Positions 62,436-64,000 of a stretch of DNA of 64,000 nucleotides are shown here, piece after piece. Position numbers and translations under genes: made by a program. Location: positions 2,170,001 to 2,234,000 of the forward strand of contig NZ_CP076022.1 in the NCBI RefSeq assembly GCF_018622995.1. Reading direction: 5' to 3'. How positions within the stretch are numbered: the first letter of the stretch is position 1; each line of letters opens with the position of its first letter. Under the pieces are notes generated by a model that was given only the letters and a program-made list of their open reading frames with translations, made no database searches and was not told the DNA's origin. Origin of the DNA: Arthrobacter jiangjiafuii. GTDB lineage: Bacteria; Actinomycetota; Actinomycetes; Actinomycetales; Micrococcaceae.

Positions 62436-62708
62436 GTGGCTGCCACAGCAGAAGCCTTCACCCCCGCCGCCGGTTCCATCACTATGTTCTCCACCACCTG
62501 GTGCGGATACTGCCGCCGCCTGAAGTCGCAGCTGGAGACCGCCGGGATCGGCTACACCGAGGTCAACATCGAGGATGTGGAAGGCACCGCGGAGCTGGTG
62601 GCCCAGATCAACGGCGGCAACCAGACCGTACCCACGGTGATCTTCCCGGACGGCTCCTCCGCTACCAACCCGTCCGCGGCCGAGGTCAAGTCCCGCCTGG
62701 GCGTCTGA
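62436..62708 (+). CDS. mrx1: Mycoredoxin (glutaredoxin-like, mycothiol-dependent)
   Basis: 90 residues from GTG 62436 with AAAGGAG 8 nt upstream. Thioredoxin fold with the redox motif TTWCGYCRRLK (Cys-Gly-Tyr-Cys at about residues 23-26), the cis-Pro TVPTVIFPDGS block and the C-terminal ATNPSAAEVKSRLG typical of mycoredoxin-1. It reduces mycothiol-protein mixed disulfides, with electrons from mycothiol and Mtr. It lies 130 bp upstream of a mycothiol-dependent dehydrogenase gene, consistent with a mycothiol-based redox and detoxification locus. Confidence 0.92.
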   Translation: MAATAEAFTPAAGSITMFSTTWCGYCRRLKSQLETAGIGYTEVNIEDVEGTAELVAQINGGNQTVPTVIFPDGSSATNPSAAEVKSRLGV

Positions 62709-62759
62709 GAACCCCAAGGATCCGGGGCGTTCCCCGGTTCACGTCAACTTCGCGCACGG

Positions 62760-62810
62760 CCATCCTGCTTCATAGGATGGAATGCGGAACGCCGGACATC
62801 GGCGTTCCGC
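62760..62810 (+). promoter_or_regulatory. Two successive hairpins in the leader of the mycothiol-dependent dehydrogenase gene
   Basis: Hairpin 1: CCATCCT (62760-62766) / AGGATGG (62774-62780). Hairpin 2: GCGGAACGCCG (62784-62794) / CGGCGTTCCGC (62800-62810). They end 28 bp before the mscR-like ATG. They could be the mycoredoxin terminator or a protein- or RNA-regulated leader; TAGGAT at 62773-62778 also resembles a -10 element. Confidence 0.5.
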
Positions 62811-62838
62811 CCGGACATTCGAGAGGCAGCACCCGCAT

Positions 62839-63924
62839 ATGGTTCACAAGGTTCAGGCAGTAGTCGTCAAGGAAAAGAACGCCCCGGTCTCATTGGAGAC
62901 CATCCTGGTTCCGGATCCGGGCCCCGGAGAAGCACTGGTGGACATCCTCACCTGCGGTGTGTGCCACACCGACCTGCACTACAAGCAGGGTGCCATTAAT
63001 GACGATTATCCGTTCCTGCTCGGCCACGAAGCCACCGGCGTCGTAGCCGCCGTCGGACCCGACGTTACCGAGGTTGCCCCCGGTGACCGCGTGGTCCTGA
63101 ACTGGCGTGCCGTCTGCGGCGAGTGCCGCGCCTGCCGCAAGGGCGAGCCGCAGTACTGCTTCAACACGCACAATGCCACCCAGAAGATGACCCTGGAGGA
63201 CGGCACGGAGCTGACCGCCGCCCTGGGCATCGGCGCGTTCGCCGAGAAGACGCTGGTTGCTGCCGGCCAGTGCACCAAAGTGGACGACGACGTCGACGCG
63301 GCCGCGGTGGGCCTGCTCGGCTGCGGCATCATGGCCGGCATCGGTGCCGCCATCAACACCGGCGAGGTGAAGCGCGGGGAATCCGTGGCCGTCATCGGCT
63401 GCGGCGGCGTGGGCATTGCCGCCGTCGCCGGCGCACAGCTGGCCGGCGCCACCACCATCATCGCGGTGGACATCGACGCCAAGAAGCTGGAGCTGGCCAA
63501 GGCGCAGGGCGCCACGCACGTGATCAATTCCAAGGAAGAGGATCCGGTGGAAGCCATCCGTGCCCTCACCTCAGGCAACGGAGCAGACGTCGTCATTGAC
63601 GCCGTCGGCCGCCCCGAAACCTACAAGCAGGCCTTCTACGCACGCGACCTTGCCGGCCGCGTGGTCCTGGTGGGCGTGCCCAACCCGGAAATGAAGATCG
63701 AACTGCCGCTGGCGGATGTGTTCGGCCGCGGCGGATCGCTGAAGTCCTCCTGGTACGGCGATTGCCTGCCCTCGCGTGACTTCCCGATGCTCGTGGAGCA
63801 GTACAAGCTCGGACGGCTGGACCTGGACGCGTTTGTCTCCGAACGCATCGGCCTGGGCGACATCGAGGAAGCCTTCACCAAAATGCATGACGGTAAGGTC
63901 CTGCGCTCGGTAGTGGTGCTCTAA
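62839..63924 (+). CDS. mscR: S-(hydroxymethyl)mycothiol dehydrogenase (mycothiol-dependent formaldehyde dehydrogenase)
   Basis: 361-residue zinc alcohol dehydrogenase of the class III-like MscR/AdhE2 type. Catalytic zinc site [15 protein letters not shown] and [15 protein letters not shown]; structural zinc Cys cluster [16 protein letters not shown]; Rossmann motif [15 protein letters not shown] and [20 protein letters not shown]. It oxidises S-hydroxymethylmycothiol (formaldehyde adduct) to S-formylmycothiol with NAD, and may also act as an S-nitrosomycothiol reductase. GAGAGG precedes the ATG. The next gene encodes an MBL-fold protein, the usual partner thought to hydrolyse the formyl thioester. 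Confidence 0.93.
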   Translation: MVHKVQAVVVKEKNAPVSLETILVPDPGPGEALVDILTCGVCHTDLHYKQGAINDDYPFLLGHEATGVVAAVGPDVTEVAPGDRVVLNWRAVCGECRACRKGEPQYCFNTHNATQKMTLEDGTELTAALGIGAFAEKTLVAAGQCTKVDDDVDAAAVGLLGCGIMAGIGAAINTGEVKRGESVAVIGCGGVGIAAVAGAQLAGATTIIAVDIDAKKLELAKAQGATHVINSKEEDPVEAIRALTSGNGADVVIDAVGRPETYKQAFYARDLAGRVVLVGVPNPEMKIELPLADVFGRGGSLKSSWYGDCLPSRDFPMLVEQYKLGRLDLDAFVSERIGLGDIEEAFTKMHDGKVLRSVVVL

Positions 63925-64000
63925 ATGGGCGTGCATATCGACAACGTCATCACCTCCGGAACCTTCTCGCTCGACGGCGGCACCTGGGACGTGGACAACA
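63925..64000 (+). CDS. MBL-fold metallo-hydrolase (partial, 5' end only)
   Basis: Only the first 25 codons are in the window: ATG directly after the dehydrogenase stop (no gap), reading MGVHIDNVITSGTFSLDGGT and then WDVDN. This N-terminus and position fit the MBL-fold hydrolase regularly encoded next to MscR in actinobacteria, thought to hydrolyse S-formylmycothiol. The zinc motif lies beyond the window. Confidence 0.8.
   Translation, partial: MGVHIDNVITSGTFSLDGGTWDVDN

Noticed and set aside
1-64000. Prophage, insertion sequences, integrases or rRNA/tRNA genes
   Set aside because: None recognised: no transposase, integrase, terminal repeats or tRNA consensus seen on either strand.

Overview
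The window is a gene-dense, high-GC (roughly two-thirds G+C) chromosomal segment of an actinobacterium, most likely Arthrobacter or a close relative in the Micrococcaceae. Support comes from mycothiol-linked genes (mycoredoxin, S-(hydroxymethyl)mycothiol dehydrogenase), a phosphatidylinositol-phosphate synthase, frequent GTG/TTG starts, a MurT/GatD pair, a dnaE2-type polymerase and classic actinobacterial gene orders (alaS-ruvX-mltG; yebC-ruvC-ruvA-ruvB-yajC-secD-secF-rel). I see no rRNA or tRNA gene, insertion sequence, prophage or CRISPR array. Apart from one repeat cluster the window looks like core chromosome with a few accessory operons.

Layout. 1-7.5 kb (minus strand): mltG (cut by the window edge), ruvX, alaS, two small envelope-type proteins, rpsD and rarA. 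7.5-11.8 kb: a VLRF1-type ribosome-rescue hydrolase, a nitronate monooxygenase-like enzyme, a PhzF-like isomerase, then a SAM-I/IV-type riboswitch with a terminator in front of a flavin reductase, and a lipoprotein. 11.9-20.5 kb: aspS, an APC permease, an adenine-deaminase-type enzyme, a membrane protein, a canonical NarL-type two-component pair and hisS. 20.6-26.2 kb: membrane-anchored cyclophilin, DUF349 protein, an unknown protein and the bifunctional Rel stringent factor. 26.3-33.2 kb: SecF, SecD, YajC, RuvB, RuvA, RuvC and a YebC/TACO1 protein.

33.2-33.8 kb is the only gene-free stretch over 300 bp and holds a cluster of degenerate direct and inverted repeats. It is followed by an apparently leaderless murT-gatD operon (lipid II amidation). 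36.0-41.8 kb is the most distinctive locus. A single-chain GAF / histidine-kinase / degenerate-receiver / LuxR regulator and a GlcG-like protein flank a tight operon of class II aldolase, CbbY-like HAD phosphatase, DhaL and DhaK, probably a ketose or dihydroxyacetone assimilation module with no DhaM.

41.8-49.4 kb: CapA-like lipoprotein, M3 peptidase, GNAT protein, pgsA, HIT protein, thrS. 49.4-53.4 kb: dnaE2 plus a DUF6504-type protein behind a clear LexA (SOS) box, reading into thrS. 53.4-58.9 kb: two tandem paralogous DHA2 drug transporters, a DUF2087 protein, and a family III CoA-transferase with an unusual N-terminal extension. 58.9-64 kb: chorismate mutase, MMPL transporter, VOC protein, mycoredoxin, mycothiol-dependent formaldehyde dehydrogenase and the start of its MBL-fold partner.
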